Assembly: GCA_964519885.1 (NCBI GenBank)
Contig: CAZFLX010000004.1
Span: forward strand, 1 to 64,000
Length of the DNA stretch: 64,000 bases
Direction: 5' to 3'
From: GCA-002282575 sp964519885
GTDB taxonomy: Bacteria; Pseudomonadota; Gammaproteobacteria; Thiomicrospirales; Thiomicrospiraceae
The translations under genes and the position numbers were made by a program. Below, piece after piece: positions 17,636 to 25,824 of this stretch. The stretch's first letter is position 1. The number at the start of each line of letters is the position of its first letter. The notes under the pieces are model-generated. The model had not been told where the DNA came from, searched no databases, and saw only the letters and a program-made list of their open reading frames with translations.

Positions 17636-18662
17636 GAGCGTCTTCCTGATAGCGCTGTTGTATGTCCTTAAACTCATCCAGACTGGCATCAAAAATGTCC
17701 ATGAGACCAGGATCAAAATGTTTGCCGGCGCCTTCGTGAATTGCGGCAGCGGCTTTTTCCACGGGCCAAGCTTCTTTGTAGGGGCGTTTACTGGTTAGGG
17801 CATCATAGACATCGGCAAGTGCTGCTAAACGTCCGACAAACGGAATAGCTTCTCCTGTCAAACCATTTGGATAACCACTACCATCCCATTTTTCGTGATG
17901 CGTGAGGGCAATGGTGCGTGCATATTGCATAAGAGGATGATTGTGTTCGCCAATAATATCGGCACCAATTTGCGGATGTTGGCGCATTAATGCCCATTCT
18001 TCTTCATTTAATGGGCCGGGCTTGAGGATAATTCGGTCGGGGATGCCAATTTTGCCAATGTCATGCATGGGCATAGCGTTAAAAATTAAGTCCGCTTCGT
18101 CTTCGGGTACGCCGGCTTTGAGTGCCATGACGCGCGCATAATGGCTCATGCGGATAACGTGTCGTCCCGTTTCGTTGTCTTTGTATTCGGCGGCGCGCCC
18201 TAAGCGTTGAATGATTTGCAAACGTGTTTCATGCAATTCTTCGGTTCGTGCTCTCACTTCTTGTTCTAATGCGCGTTGTTGGTTGTGTAGCGCCAAGTGG
18301 GTTTTTACTCTGGCCAGCACAATGGCAGGGCTGATGGGTTTGGTGATGTAGTCTACCGCACCCACTGCAAAACCACGGGTTTCATCTTGTGTTTCACTCA
18401 TGGCGGTGACAAAAATAACGGGAATTTGTGCGTAGCGCGGATCGGCTTTGAGCAGTTCACAGAGGGTGTAACCATCCATGCCCGGCATCATGATGTCGAG
18501 CAGAATTAAGTCGGGTGGGTGTTTGTGAATGAGTTTTAAGGCGTTTTCACCACTGGTAGCCAGTCTAACTCGATAATAGGGCGACAATACATCGCGCAGC
18601 AAATCTAGATTGAGAGGGGTGTCATCAACAATTAACAGGTTAGCCGTATTATGGGTAGTCAT
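17628..18662 (-). CDS. Response regulator with HD-GYP cyclic-di-GMP phosphodiesterase domain
   Basis: 344 residues. Residues 8-125 are a receiver domain with VDD, phosphoacceptor Asp in LILLDIMMPGMDG and Lys in YITKP. A coiled linker leads to an HD-GYP domain, about 150-330, with metal ligands in RHVIRMSHYA and MHDIGKIGIPD and the diagnostic HHEKWDGSGYPNGL. Such RpfG-like enzymes hydrolyse cyclic-di-GMP, and phosphorylation of the receiver controls them. First gene of a two-gene operon; the next gene, the hybrid kinase, starts inside its last codons. Together they form a kinase-to-second-messenger pathway (inference from coupling). Confidence 0.9.
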   Translation of the reverse strand: MTTHNTANLLIVDDTPLNLDLLRDVLSPYYRVRLATSGENALKLIHKHPPDLILLDIMMPGMDGYTLCELLKADPRYAQIPVIFVTAMSETQDETRGFAVGAVDYITKPISPAIVLARVKTHLALHNQQRALEQEVRARTEELHETRLQIIQRLGRAAEYKDNETGRHVIRMSHYARVMALKAGVPEDEADLIFNAMPMHDIGKIGIPDRIILKPGPLNEEEWALMRQHPQIGADIIGEHNHPLMQYARTIALTHHEKWDGSGYPNGLTGEAIPFVGRLAALADVYDALTSKRPYKEAWPVEKAAAAIHEGAGKHFDPGLMDIFDASLDEFKDIQQRYQEDAHA

Positions 18663-18761
18663 GATAAGCCAGTTCGTAATCTAAATTAGCAATAATTTTA
18701 TCATGGCAACTGACAAGAGGAGGTATTTTAAAAGTATTAAATTATTTTGGATAAAACAATG

Positions 18762-18790
18762 CTAGGTAATTGTTGGTAACAATTACCTAG
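18762..18790. repeat. Perfect 13-bp inverted repeat between purD and the HD-GYP gene
   Basis: Arms CTAGGTAATTGTT and AACAATTACCTAG around a 3-nt loop. It could end purD transcription, but on that strand the following bases have only a weak T run. It contains GGTAACAA, the core also found in the 24-bp elements at 11265 and 12441, about 100 bp upstream of the HD-GYP start. Confidence 0.6.
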
Positions 18791-18868
18791 TATGCCCGCC
18801 AATAGGGGTTTTAAGATAAATACGCCATAAAGTCTATTTATGAATAGCTTGAATGATGCGTTTTGATC

Positions 18869-20161
18869 TTAGGAGGCGCTTTCGCGGGCAATAGCACGGT
18901 AGCCAATATCGGTACGATAGAAAGCGCCATCGAACTGCACCTGATTTAACGCTCGATAAGCGGCTTGCTGTGCTGAGGAGACAGCGTCTCCCAGTGCGGT
19001 AACACATAACACGCGTCCACCACTGGTAACAATTTGCTCGCCTTGTTGGCTTGTACCCGCTTGGAAGACTTTAGCGCCCGTGGCTTCTGCGGCAGCGATG
19101 CCATGAATGACATCACCTTTGCGTGGTTCGTCGGGGTAATTAGCGGCAGCCATCACGACACCCACGGCAGCACGACTATCCCAGTCGGCTGTGGTGTTGG
19201 CCAAGTTTTCAGCGAGAGCAGCTTCAACCAAATCGACTAAGTCTGATTGTAAGCGCATCATAATCGGTTGGGTTTCTGGGTCACCAAAACGGCAGTTGAA
19301 TTCGAGCGTTTTCGGATTGCCTTCTGGGTCAATCATACAACCTGCGTATAGAAAGCCGGTGTAAGGTGTGCCTTCGGCTGCCATACCATCCAGTACCGGG
19401 CGAATAATGCGTTGCATAATGCGTTCTGCGACGCCATCCGTCACAACGGGTGCAGGCGAATAAGCGCCCATACCACCGGTGTTTGGACCTTTATCGCCAT
19501 TGTCACGGGCTTTGTGGTCTTGGCTGCTGGCCATTGGTAAAGCGTTTTGACCATCACACATGACAATAAAACTGGCTTCTTCACCGGTTAAGAATTCTTC
19601 GACCACCAGACGCGCACCAGCAGAGCCGAATTTGCCGCCTAAAATATCACTGACTGCGGCTTCTGCTTCAGCAAGTGTCATGGCAACAATCACGCCTTTA
19701 CCAGCTGCTAAGCCATCGGCTTTAAGCACGATGGGCGCACCTTGTTCACGCACGTAGGCGAGTGCTTCGGCTTGTTGTTCGCCGGTGAAAACTTGGTAGA
19801 AAGCGGTCGGAATGGCATGACGCGCCATAAAATCTTTGGCAAAAGCCTTGGAGCTTTCTAACTGTGCGGCGGTTTTGGTGGGACCAAAAATGGCTAGACC
19901 AGCGGCAAGAAAGGCATCTACCACGCCAGCCGCTAAGGGGGCTTCGGGACCAACCACTGTTAAAGCCACTTGATTGGCTTGCGCAAAATCGACTAAGGCT
20001 GGAACATCGGTAGCACTAATGGCGACATTTTCGCATTTGGCTTCTTGTGCAGAACCGGGGTTTCCGGGTGCGACAAAGACGTGAGTCACGCGAGCAGATT
20101 GTGCCAATTTCCAAGCAAGGGCGTGTTCACGACCGCCGTTACCAATAACCAAAATATTCAT
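18869..20161 (-). CDS. purD: Phosphoribosylamine-glycine ligase
   Basis: PurD joins glycine to phosphoribosylamine with ATP, the second step of purine synthesis. The protein has 430 residues, the normal length, with the N-terminal GNGGREHALAWKL motif, the ATP-grasp region (KADGLAAGKGV, then EEFLTGEEASF), and the family signature RFGDPETQPIM. Cytoplasmic. It follows purH with one gene between, as part of a leftward fis-purH-msrB-purD run. The purH-purD neighbourhood is standard in this class. Confidence 0.96.
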   Translation of the reverse strand: MNILVIGNGGREHALAWKLAQSARVTHVFVAPGNPGSAQEAKCENVAISATDVPALVDFAQANQVALTVVGPEAPLAAGVVDAFLAAGLAIFGPTKTAAQLESSKAFAKDFMARHAIPTAFYQVFTGEQQAEALAYVREQGAPIVLKADGLAAGKGVIVAMTLAEAEAAVSDILGGKFGSAGARLVVEEFLTGEEASFIVMCDGQNALPMASSQDHKARDNGDKGPNTGGMGAYSPAPVVTDGVAERIMQRIIRPVLDGMAAEGTPYTGFLYAGCMIDPEGNPKTLEFNCRFGDPETQPIMMRLQSDLVDLVEAALAENLANTTADWDSRAAVGVVMAAANYPDEPRKGDVIHGIAAAEATGAKVFQAGTSQQGEQIVTSGGRVLCVTALGDAVSSAQQAAYRALNQVQFDGAFYRTDIGYRAIARESAS

Positions 20162-20181
20162 AGTTAACTGATTTCCAAAAT

Positions 20182-20874
20182 TTATTGATTGTCCGGGATA
20201 AACTTTAACACCTTGCCATTAATGCAATAGCGTTTACCCGTCGGGGGAGGACCGTCATCGAATACATGTCCTAAATGAATGCCTGAACTGGCACTACGAA
20301 CTTCGACGCGTTTCATGCCGTGGGTGTTGTCTTCATGATAGGTAATCGAGCCTTCAATCGGATTGAAAAAGCTTGGCCAGCCCGTACCGCTGTTGAACTT
20401 GGTGTCTGTGCGGAAAATCGGTGCGCCGGTAATGGGATCAACAAAAGTACCAGGGCGTTTTTCATCCAAATGCGAACCCGTAAAAGGGCGTTCAGTGCCT
20501 TGCTCAAAGGCAATACGCTGTTGTTCGGGCGTGAGCAATTGAAAGCCCAGCCATTGCCAAAAACGCGGTTTATCGCCTTCATAACCCGTGTAGCGCGTCA
20601 CTTCTTTGCCGTCGTTAAACAGCACAATCGTCGGTGTGGCGAATAAGGGTTTTTCGAGCGTCAAACCTGCTGGTGCTTTGGCATCAGCGATTTCACGAAT
20701 AGGCAAATCGGCACGCCAGTCATTCATAATATCGCGTTTGAATTGGGCGCAGAAAGCACAATCAGGCGCGGTAAACACGATCAATTGTCGATTGTCATTC
20801 ATGATGGGTTTCTCCTTAGCGCAAGCAGTTAGCGATAATAAGAAAAGGAATACTAAGGCGAACTTTCTTAACAT
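20182..20874 (-). CDS. Lipid-anchored thioredoxin-like / MsrB methionine sulfoxide reductase fusion
   Basis: 230 residues. A lipoprotein signal with L-T-A-C puts the lipidated Cys at 18, so the enzyme faces the periplasm. Residues about 28-100 are a thioredoxin-like domain with C39-A-F-C42. Residues about 105-228 are MsrB, which reduces methionine-R-sulfoxide: KFNSGTGWPSFF, HLGHVFDDGP and catalytic C217 in RYCING. Both zinc-binding CxxC pairs of typical MsrB are missing (PITG and SASS in their places). C217 is the only Cys of the MsrB part, so the fused thioredoxin domain is the likely reductant (inference). It sits between purH and purD with short gaps, probably co-transcribed though functionally unrelated. 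Confidence 0.87.
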   Translation of the reverse strand: MLRKFALVFLFLLSLTACAKEKPIMNDNRQLIVFTAPDCAFCAQFKRDIMNDWRADLPIREIADAKAPAGLTLEKPLFATPTIVLFNDGKEVTRYTGYEGDKPRFWQWLGFQLLTPEQQRIAFEQGTERPFTGSHLDEKRPGTFVDPITGAPIFRTDTKFNSGTGWPSFFNPIEGSITYHEDNTHGMKRVEVRSASSGIHLGHVFDDGPPPTGKRYCINGKVLKFIPDNQ

Positions 20875-20903
20875 GGTTCAACTCCTCTCCTTTCCCCTCA
20901 CTA

Positions 20904-22484
20904 TCAATGACGGAAATGACGCATACCCGTGAACACCATTGCCATGCCGTGTTCATTAGCGGCATCAATCACTTCTTGGTCACGCATTGAGCCACCAGGT
21001 TGAATGATACAGCTAATACCGACCGAGGCAGCATTGTCGATACCATCGCGGAACGGGAAGAAAGCATCAGAAGCCATCACCGCACCTTTCACTTCCAAGC
21101 CAGCGTGTTCGGCTTTAATGGCGGCAATACGCGCTGAGTTGACACGGCTCATTTGACCGGCGCCGACACCAATGGTTTGACGGTTTTTTGCATACACAAT
21201 GGCATTGGATTTAACGTATTTGGCTACTTTCCACGCAAAAATGAGGTCGTGCATTTCAGCTTCGGTCGGCACGCGTTGGGTGACGATTTTCACGTCGCTG
21301 CTGCTAATCATGCCCATATCGGCTGACTGCACTAATAAGCCACCATTCACACGTTTGTAGTCGAGGAAGCTGGCGCGTTGATCAGGGAAGGCACCGCAAG
21401 ACATGACGCGTACGTTGGGTTTGCTGGCTGAAATCGCCAAAGCTTCTTCGCTAACGCTGGGGGCAATAATCACTTCAACAAACTGACGACTGATAATCGC
21501 TTGCATGGTCGTCGCATCTAACGGACGGTTAAAGGCAATAATGCCACCGAATGCTGATTCAGGGTCGGTTGCGTAAGCCAGATCATAGGCTTTACCAATA
21601 CCATCTTCGCTGACAGAAACACCACAAGGATTGGCGTGTTTAACGATGACACAAGCTGGCTTAACAAACGACTTCACACATTCTAATGCCGCATCGGTAT
21701 CGGCAATGTTGTTATAAGACAACTCTTTACCCTGCAGCTGACGTGCGGTAGCGATGCTGGCTTCTTTGGCGTTGCGTTCAACATAAAAAGCAGCTTTTTG
21801 ATGCGGGTTTTCACCGTAACGTAATTCTTGGGCTTTCACCAATTGGGTATTAAAAGTGCGAGGGAAGTCGAGTGGTTGCTCGAAAGTGCCTTCACCCAAG
21901 CGTGAACCAAAGTAGTTGGCAATGGCACCATCGTAACGAGCGGTAGTTTCGTAGGTCTTAATGGCTAAGTCAAAACGTGTGGCATGAGAAAGCTGACCTT
22001 GGTTGGCGTTCAGTTCTTCTAAAACACGACCGTAATCGGCAATATCGGTAATGACAGCCACATCGGCATGGTTTTTAGCTGCGGCACGCAACATGGTCGG
22101 ACCACCAATATCGATGTTTTCAATGGCATCTTCTAAAGTGCAATCGGCTTTAGCAATGGTTGCTTCGAACGGATAGAGGTTAACCACTAATAAGTCAATT
22201 GGCTTAATGCCATGCTCAGCCATAATGGCATCGTCGGTACCGCGACGACCTAACAAGCCACCATGTACTTTAGGGTGTAGGGTTTTGACACGACCATCCA
22301 TCATTTCGGGGAAACCGGTGTAGCTAGACACTTCGGTGACGGGAATGCCCGCTTCTTGAATGGCTTTGTAAGTGCCACCTGTTGATAGCAGTTCGATGCC
22401 TAGGGTGTTTAGGTTGCGGGCAAAATCGATGAGGCCAGTTTTGTCGGAAACACTCAAAAGGGCGCGACGAACAGGTTTAAGCAT
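20904..22484 (-). CDS. purH: Bifunctional AICAR transformylase / IMP cyclohydrolase
   Basis: PurH catalyses the last two steps of IMP synthesis. The 526-residue protein has the N-terminal MGS-like cyclohydrolase domain (STGGTYKAIQEAGI, then RVKTLHPKVHGGLL) and the C-terminal transformylase domain (ELRYGENPHQKAAFY and the catalytic KHANPCGV). The start codon overlaps the fis stop by 8 bases, so the two are translationally coupled, as in many relatives. Cytoplasmic. Confidence 0.96.
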   Translation of the reverse strand: MLKPVRRALLSVSDKTGLIDFARNLNTLGIELLSTGGTYKAIQEAGIPVTEVSSYTGFPEMMDGRVKTLHPKVHGGLLGRRGTDDAIMAEHGIKPIDLLVVNLYPFEATIAKADCTLEDAIENIDIGGPTMLRAAAKNHADVAVITDIADYGRVLEELNANQGQLSHATRFDLAIKTYETTARYDGAIANYFGSRLGEGTFEQPLDFPRTFNTQLVKAQELRYGENPHQKAAFYVERNAKEASIATARQLQGKELSYNNIADTDAALECVKSFVKPACVIVKHANPCGVSVSEDGIGKAYDLAYATDPESAFGGIIAFNRPLDATTMQAIISRQFVEVIIAPSVSEEALAISASKPNVRVMSCGAFPDQRASFLDYKRVNGGLLVQSADMGMISSSDVKIVTQRVPTEAEMHDLIFAWKVAKYVKSNAIVYAKNRQTIGVGAGQMSRVNSARIAAIKAEHAGLEVKGAVMASDAFFPFRDGIDNAASVGISCIIQPGGSMRDQEVIDAANEHGMAMVFTGMRHFRH

Positions 22485-22758
22485 GGGGGGCTTCTCCAGA
22501 TGAAGAGGTTTCTAATAAGGGTGGCGTAATGCCATATTGTTTCAATTTTTTATTCAGGGTATTTCGATTGATACCTAACCAACGTGCCGACATGCTTTGG
22601 TTGTGTCCGGTTCGGCGCATGACAAAGTCTAACAAGCCACGCTCCATTTCTTGCGTCATGATGGCGTGCAGGTTGCTGGGAATTTCGCCATCTAAGGTAG
22701 CAAAATAATGCTCCAACACGGATTGAACAGACTGATGTAAACTGTGTGGCGTAGACAT
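22477..22758 (-). CDS. fis: Fis-type nucleoid DNA-binding protein
   Basis: A 93-residue protein with the Fis C-terminal helix-turn-helix: MERGLLDFVMRRTGHNQSMSARWLGINRNTLNKKLKQYGI, seen in pieces such as QSMSARWLGINRNTL. Fis bends DNA and adjusts growth-rate-dependent transcription, rRNA promoters and recombination. The position in front of purH is the common gammaproteobacterial arrangement; dusB, often upstream, is absent here. First gene of the fis-purH-msrB-purD run. Confidence 0.93.
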   Translation of the reverse strand: MSTPHSLHQSVQSVLEHYFATLDGEIPSNLHAIMTQEMERGLLDFVMRRTGHNQSMSARWLGINRNTLNKKLKQYGITPPLLETSSSGEAPHA

Positions 22759-22860
22759 GCGTGGTTGGGTGTCGTAGAGTTAATACTAAGGGTTATTTTA
22801 ATCGAAACGGCGGTTAAAGTTAAGGAATCTCTGAAAATAGCAAAGGCTTAAGGAGTATCT

Positions 22861-23214
22861 ATGTTGGAATGGTTGTGGAAAAGTCGCTCGTCTAAATTGT
22901 TATCGTCAGATGAAGTGGCAAAGCTGGCCGGGGTTGCAGTGGAATTGGTTGGTCATCCTCATCAGCGCTGGTCGGGTGAGCGTTCCTTATTGGATGCCTT
23001 AGACAAAGCGGATGCGCCGGTAAGATCCAGTTGTCGTAGTGGTAATTGTGGTGCGTGTTTGGCGTATTTGGAGTCGGGTGAGGTGGGTTACACCAAAGAA
23101 ACGAGTTTTCCGTTGGAGTCAGGGGAAATTCTGATGTGCTCTTGTGTGCCTTTAACGCCCATTCGCATTCGTTTACCGGAAAAACCTGTCGGTGCGCGTC
23201 GTCGTAAAAAGTAA
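22861..23214 (+). CDS. YfaE-like [2Fe-2S] ferredoxin
   Basis: A 117-residue plant-type ferredoxin. The cluster ligands are C58, C63 and C66 (CRSGNCGAC) and C93 in the ILMCSC motif. The GEILMCSC end and small size match E. coli YfaE, which helps keep the iron-tyrosyl cofactor of class Ia ribonucleotide reductase active; no reductase gene is near, so that role is inference. The C-terminus is basic (ARRRKK). The start ATG has an AAGGAG-like site about 9 bases before. Convergent with rpsT, with a shared terminator between. Confidence 0.82.
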   Translation: MLEWLWKSRSSKLLSSDEVAKLAGVAVELVGHPHQRWSGERSLLDALDKADAPVRSSCRSGNCGACLAYLESGEVGYTKETSFPLESGEILMCSCVPLTPIRIRLPEKPVGARRRKK

Positions 23215-23230
23215 GGTGAAGTGATGCAAC

Positions 23231-23258
23231 AAAAAAGCCGACACTGGGTCGGCTTTTC
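23231..23258. terminator. Bidirectional terminator between the ferredoxin gene and rpsT
   Basis: AAAAGCCGAC / GTCGGCTTTT, 5-nt loop; A6 on the left and T4 on the right, so it can serve both converging genes. Confidence 0.88.
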
Positions 23259-23280
23259 CATGACTAAAAATTCCGTGGAA

Positions 23281-23550
23281 TTATTTAGCAACCATCGCTT
23301 TTACACGTGCGTTCAAACGGCTTTTCATACGAGCCGCTTTGTTACGGTGAATGATGTCTTTACGAGCAATGGTATCGATCTGAGCTTGCGCAGTGCGGAA
23401 AGCCGTCATTGCTGCAGCGTGATCACCTGTAGCAATCGCTTCTAAGGTGCGACGCACTAAAGTTTTAGTTTTAGATTTTTGAGCAACGTTGCTTAAACGA
23501 TTACGTTCTGCAATCAGTACGCGTTTTTTGGCTGATACGATATTGGCCAT
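23281..23550 (-). CDS. rpsT: 30S ribosomal protein S20
   Basis: With the ATG at 23550 (MANIVSAKKRV) the protein has 89 residues, close to E. coli S20 (87). It is Ala/Lys/Arg-rich and helical throughout, with NRLSNVAQKSKTKT and IHRNKAARMKSRLN as expected. AAAGGA lies eight bases upstream, which favours this start over an ATG 14 codons earlier. It has its own promoter and terminator. Confidence 0.95.
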   Translation of the reverse strand: MANIVSAKKRVLIAERNRLSNVAQKSKTKTLVRRTLEAIATGDHAAAMTAFRTAQAQIDTIARKDIIHRNKAARMKSRLNARVKAMVAK

Positions 23551-23628
23551 GTTTTTTTCCTTTGAAATTGGGTAATCCGTAGACGCTTGCAATCCATCAA
23601 TAAGGAAGAGATAAAATGCAAAAGAAGT

Positions 23629-23657
23629 ATTATGCCAATGAAAGCCATTTTGGTCAA
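23629..23657 (-). promoter_or_regulatory. Sigma-70 promoter of rpsT
   Basis: On the minus strand TTGACC (23657-23652), 17-bp spacer, CATAAT (23634-23629); leader of about 70 nt to the start codon. Confidence 0.7.
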
Positions 23658-23752
23658 GGTTGATCAGGCTAAAACATAGGTATTACTCGAAAATTTAGGA
23701 CGTTTCCGTTACAATCATGCTTTGATTGTCAAAAGCATTAGTGGATTTGATT

Positions 23753-24526
23753 ATGGTTATTTGGGCATGGTTGGGTGCGATTTTAATTGGTTTGAGTTTG
23801 GGCTTACTGGGTTCGGGTGGCTCGATTCTCACCGTGCCTGTACTGGTATATTTAGTTGGTCAGGATGAAAAAGTCGCTTTTGCCGGTTCCTTGGCGATTG
23901 TTGGCTTGATTAGCTTGGTCAGTGCCATTGCTTATGCGCGCAAAGATCAGGTCGATTGGCGCAGTGCGATGTTTTTTGGCCTTCCCGGCATGGTGGGAGC
24001 GGTGCTAGGTGCTTACTTCGCACGCTATATTCCTTCATGGATGCAAATGCTGTTGTTTGCTGCCTTATTGCTGGTGGCTGCTTGGTTGATGTTTCGTCCC
24101 ATAAATTTAGATGATGCACCCACTGAGCCGCGTGCGTTTTGGAAGGTGGGGCTGGATGGATTAATTGTCGGTGCGCTGACAGGTTTAGTCGGTGTCGGTG
24201 GTGGTTTCTTAATTATTCCAGCTTTGGTGTTGTTGGGTGGTTTATCGATGAACGTTGCCGTTGGCACTTCATTGGTGATTATTACCATGAAATCAGCCAG
24301 TGGTTTTTGGGAATACCTACATGTGCTGGAAGATTTGAATTTATCGTTGGATTGGGGCTTAATTGGCTTGTTTGCGGTATTGGGTATTGCGGGTGCTCAA
24401 GTCGGACAAAAGTTAAATAGCCGTTTGCCTCAGGTCTTGCTGCGACGTTTGTTTGCTGTGTTTTTATTATGCATGGGCGCCTTTATTGCATGGCGCAACC
24501 TTCCACAACTGCTATCAGGAGTATAG
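23753..24526 (+). CDS. TauE/SafE-family membrane permease
   Basis: About 257 residues with seven or eight membrane helices and the duplicated TauE/SafE signature: GLSLGLLGSGGSILTVPVLV in the first half and ALTGLVGVGGGFLIIPALVL in the second. The family exports or imports sulfur-containing and organic anions such as sulfite, sulfoacetate or taurine-derived products. In a sulfur oxidiser export of sulfite is a reasonable guess but not shown. I choose the ATG at 23753 (AGTGGA nine bases before); in-frame TTG at 23726 and GTG at 23741 are alternatives. Its stop lies within the ribosome site of the next gene. Confidence 0.87.
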   Translation: MVIWAWLGAILIGLSLGLLGSGGSILTVPVLVYLVGQDEKVAFAGSLAIVGLISLVSAIAYARKDQVDWRSAMFFGLPGMVGAVLGAYFARYIPSWMQMLLFAALLLVAAWLMFRPINLDDAPTEPRAFWKVGLDGLIVGALTGLVGVGGGFLIIPALVLLGGLSMNVAVGTSLVIITMKSASGFWEYLHVLEDLNLSLDWGLIGLFAVLGIAGAQVGQKLNSRLPQVLLRRLFAVFLLCMGAFIAWRNLPQLLSGV

Positions 24527-24530
24527 TTTA

Positions 24531-25091
24531 ATGAAAACGATGATTGGATTAACAAGCGTTTTACTCATGTCGTCACCATTGCTGGCACAAGCATCAGAAG
24601 TGGATGTGATGAAAAAAGCGGTGTTTGCTGGCACGACAGGTGTCGCTGATGCGATGCAAACGGGTGTGGCTGAACTCTTGCTGCAACGTAAGTGGCAAGC
24701 TAATGCACAAGGTCAGTTAAGCGAAGCTAAGTGCGGTGTCGTGCCCTACAAAACCGATGTGGTTGATTTGAATGGCGATGGCAATAAAGAAGTCATGCTG
24801 TTAGTGGGTAACGAGTGTAGCTCGGGCAAAATTGGGCAAACGCTTTATTTGTTTAATCAGGCGAGTGATGGCAAAGTTCAACGTCAGTTGGGTTTTTCGG
24901 CCAGTGGTTACCGAGTGTTAAAGCCGAAAAGTGAAGGCGCATGGCCAGACTTGCTGTTCTTCGGCACAGGCGATTGTCAACCTGTATGGCGCTATCAGCA
25001 AGCAACGGGTCGTTATAACTTCAACCATTTGTACGAGGCTAAACCTCAAGCTTGTATGGTTGGACAAATGCAAGTTCATGAGCAGAAATAA
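24531..25091 (+). CDS. Secreted protein of unknown function with a DLNGDGNKE calcium-loop motif
   Basis: 186 residues with a signal peptide (cleavage near LAQA-SE). AGGAG ten bases before the ATG at 24531 fixes the start. I do not recognise the family. A DLNGDGNKEV segment near residue 80 looks like the calcium-binding loop found in EF-hand-like and FG-GAP/VCBS repeats. Four Cys in the mature part (at KCGV, ECSS, DCQP, ACMV) could make two disulfides, in keeping with a periplasmic or exported place. It follows the TauE-type gene by 4 bp, so the two are co-transcribed, and its last 14 bases overlap the TtcA-type gene. Confidence 0.65.
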   Translation: MKTMIGLTSVLLMSSPLLAQASEVDVMKKAVFAGTTGVADAMQTGVAELLLQRKWQANAQGQLSEAKCGVVPYKTDVVDLNGDGNKEVMLLVGNECSSGKIGQTLYLFNQASDGKVQRQLGFSASGYRVLKPKSEGAWPDLLFFGTGDCQPVWRYQQATGRYNFNHLYEAKPQACMVGQMQVHEQK

Positions 25092-25824
25092 TGCCTATGT
25101 TTTGCCCAAATCACTGTTAAAAGTGGTGGGCAAGGCGGTTGTTCAGCATCAGATGATCCAAGCCGGTGATCGGGTGCTGCTGGGTTTGTCGGGAGGTAAA
25201 GACTCGCTGACCCTGCTGCTGGTGTTGAAACATTTGCAGCGGCATGCGCCCATTTCATTTGAGTTGGCTGCCTGTACAGTGGATCCCGAGATTCCTGGTT
25301 TTGATCCTTCTCCCTTGGCTACTTTTTTAGCCGAGTTAGATATTCCTTACTTTTATGAAAGTCATGGCATTATGACGCAAGCAGAGTCTTCGATGCAGGG
25401 AGACTCTTTTTGTTCTTTCTGTGCGCGCATGAAACGTGGCATTTTATATTCGGTGGCGCGGCGCGAGGGCTATGGTGTGTTGGCATTGGGTCAACATTTG
25501 GATGACATGGCAGAGAGTCTGTTTATGTCGATTATGTACCAAGGCAAACTGCAGACGATGAAAGCCAATTATGTTATCGATGCCGGTGACTTAAGGGTCA
25601 TCCGCCCCTTAATGTCAGTGCGCGAATCGCAAACGCGTGCTTTTGCCGAATCGGCCGATTTACCCGTTATTAAAGATAATTGTCCTGCCTGTTTTAGTAA
25701 GCCCCAGCAACGACAACGCATGAAAGAACTCTTGCATGCTGAGTCGCAACTAAATCCTCAGTTGTTTGCCAATATTCAAGCAGCCATGGCACCCTTAATG
25801 GCAGATCGTGGAAGACCATTGTGA
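25078..25824 (+). CDS. TtcA-family tRNA 2-thiolation enzyme
   Basis: TtcA makes 2-thiocytidine at position 32 of tRNAs using ATP and an iron-sulfur cluster. The protein has about 248 residues: PP-loop LSGGKDSLTLLL, the cluster Cys pair in FCSFCARMKRGILY, LGQHLDDM, and a later Cys pair in DNCPACFSKPQQRQ. E. coli TtcA has the same layout but differs in detail (GHHRDD, NLCGSQPNLQRQ) and is longer, so this may be a TtcA relative with another tRNA target. Start: the ATG at 25078 overlaps the upstream gene by 14 bases; its ribosome site is weak. It ends in a GTGA overlap with the next gene. Confidence 0.75.
   Translation: MSRNNAYVLPKSLLKVVGKAVVQHQMIQAGDRVLLGLSGGKDSLTLLLVLKHLQRHAPISFELAACTVDPEIPGFDPSPLATFLAELDIPYFYESHGIMTQAESSMQGDSFCSFCARMKRGILYSVARREGYGVLALGQHLDDMAESLFMSIMYQGKLQTMKANYVIDAGDLRVIRPLMSVRESQTRAFAESADLPVIKDNCPACFSKPQQRQRMKELLHAESQLNPQLFANIQAAMAPLMADRGRPL

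Noticed and set aside
12998..17716. Kinase start at 17716
   Set aside because: It would overlap the HD-GYP gene by 89 bases with no ribosome site; 17635 has AGGA and an 8-base coupling overlap.
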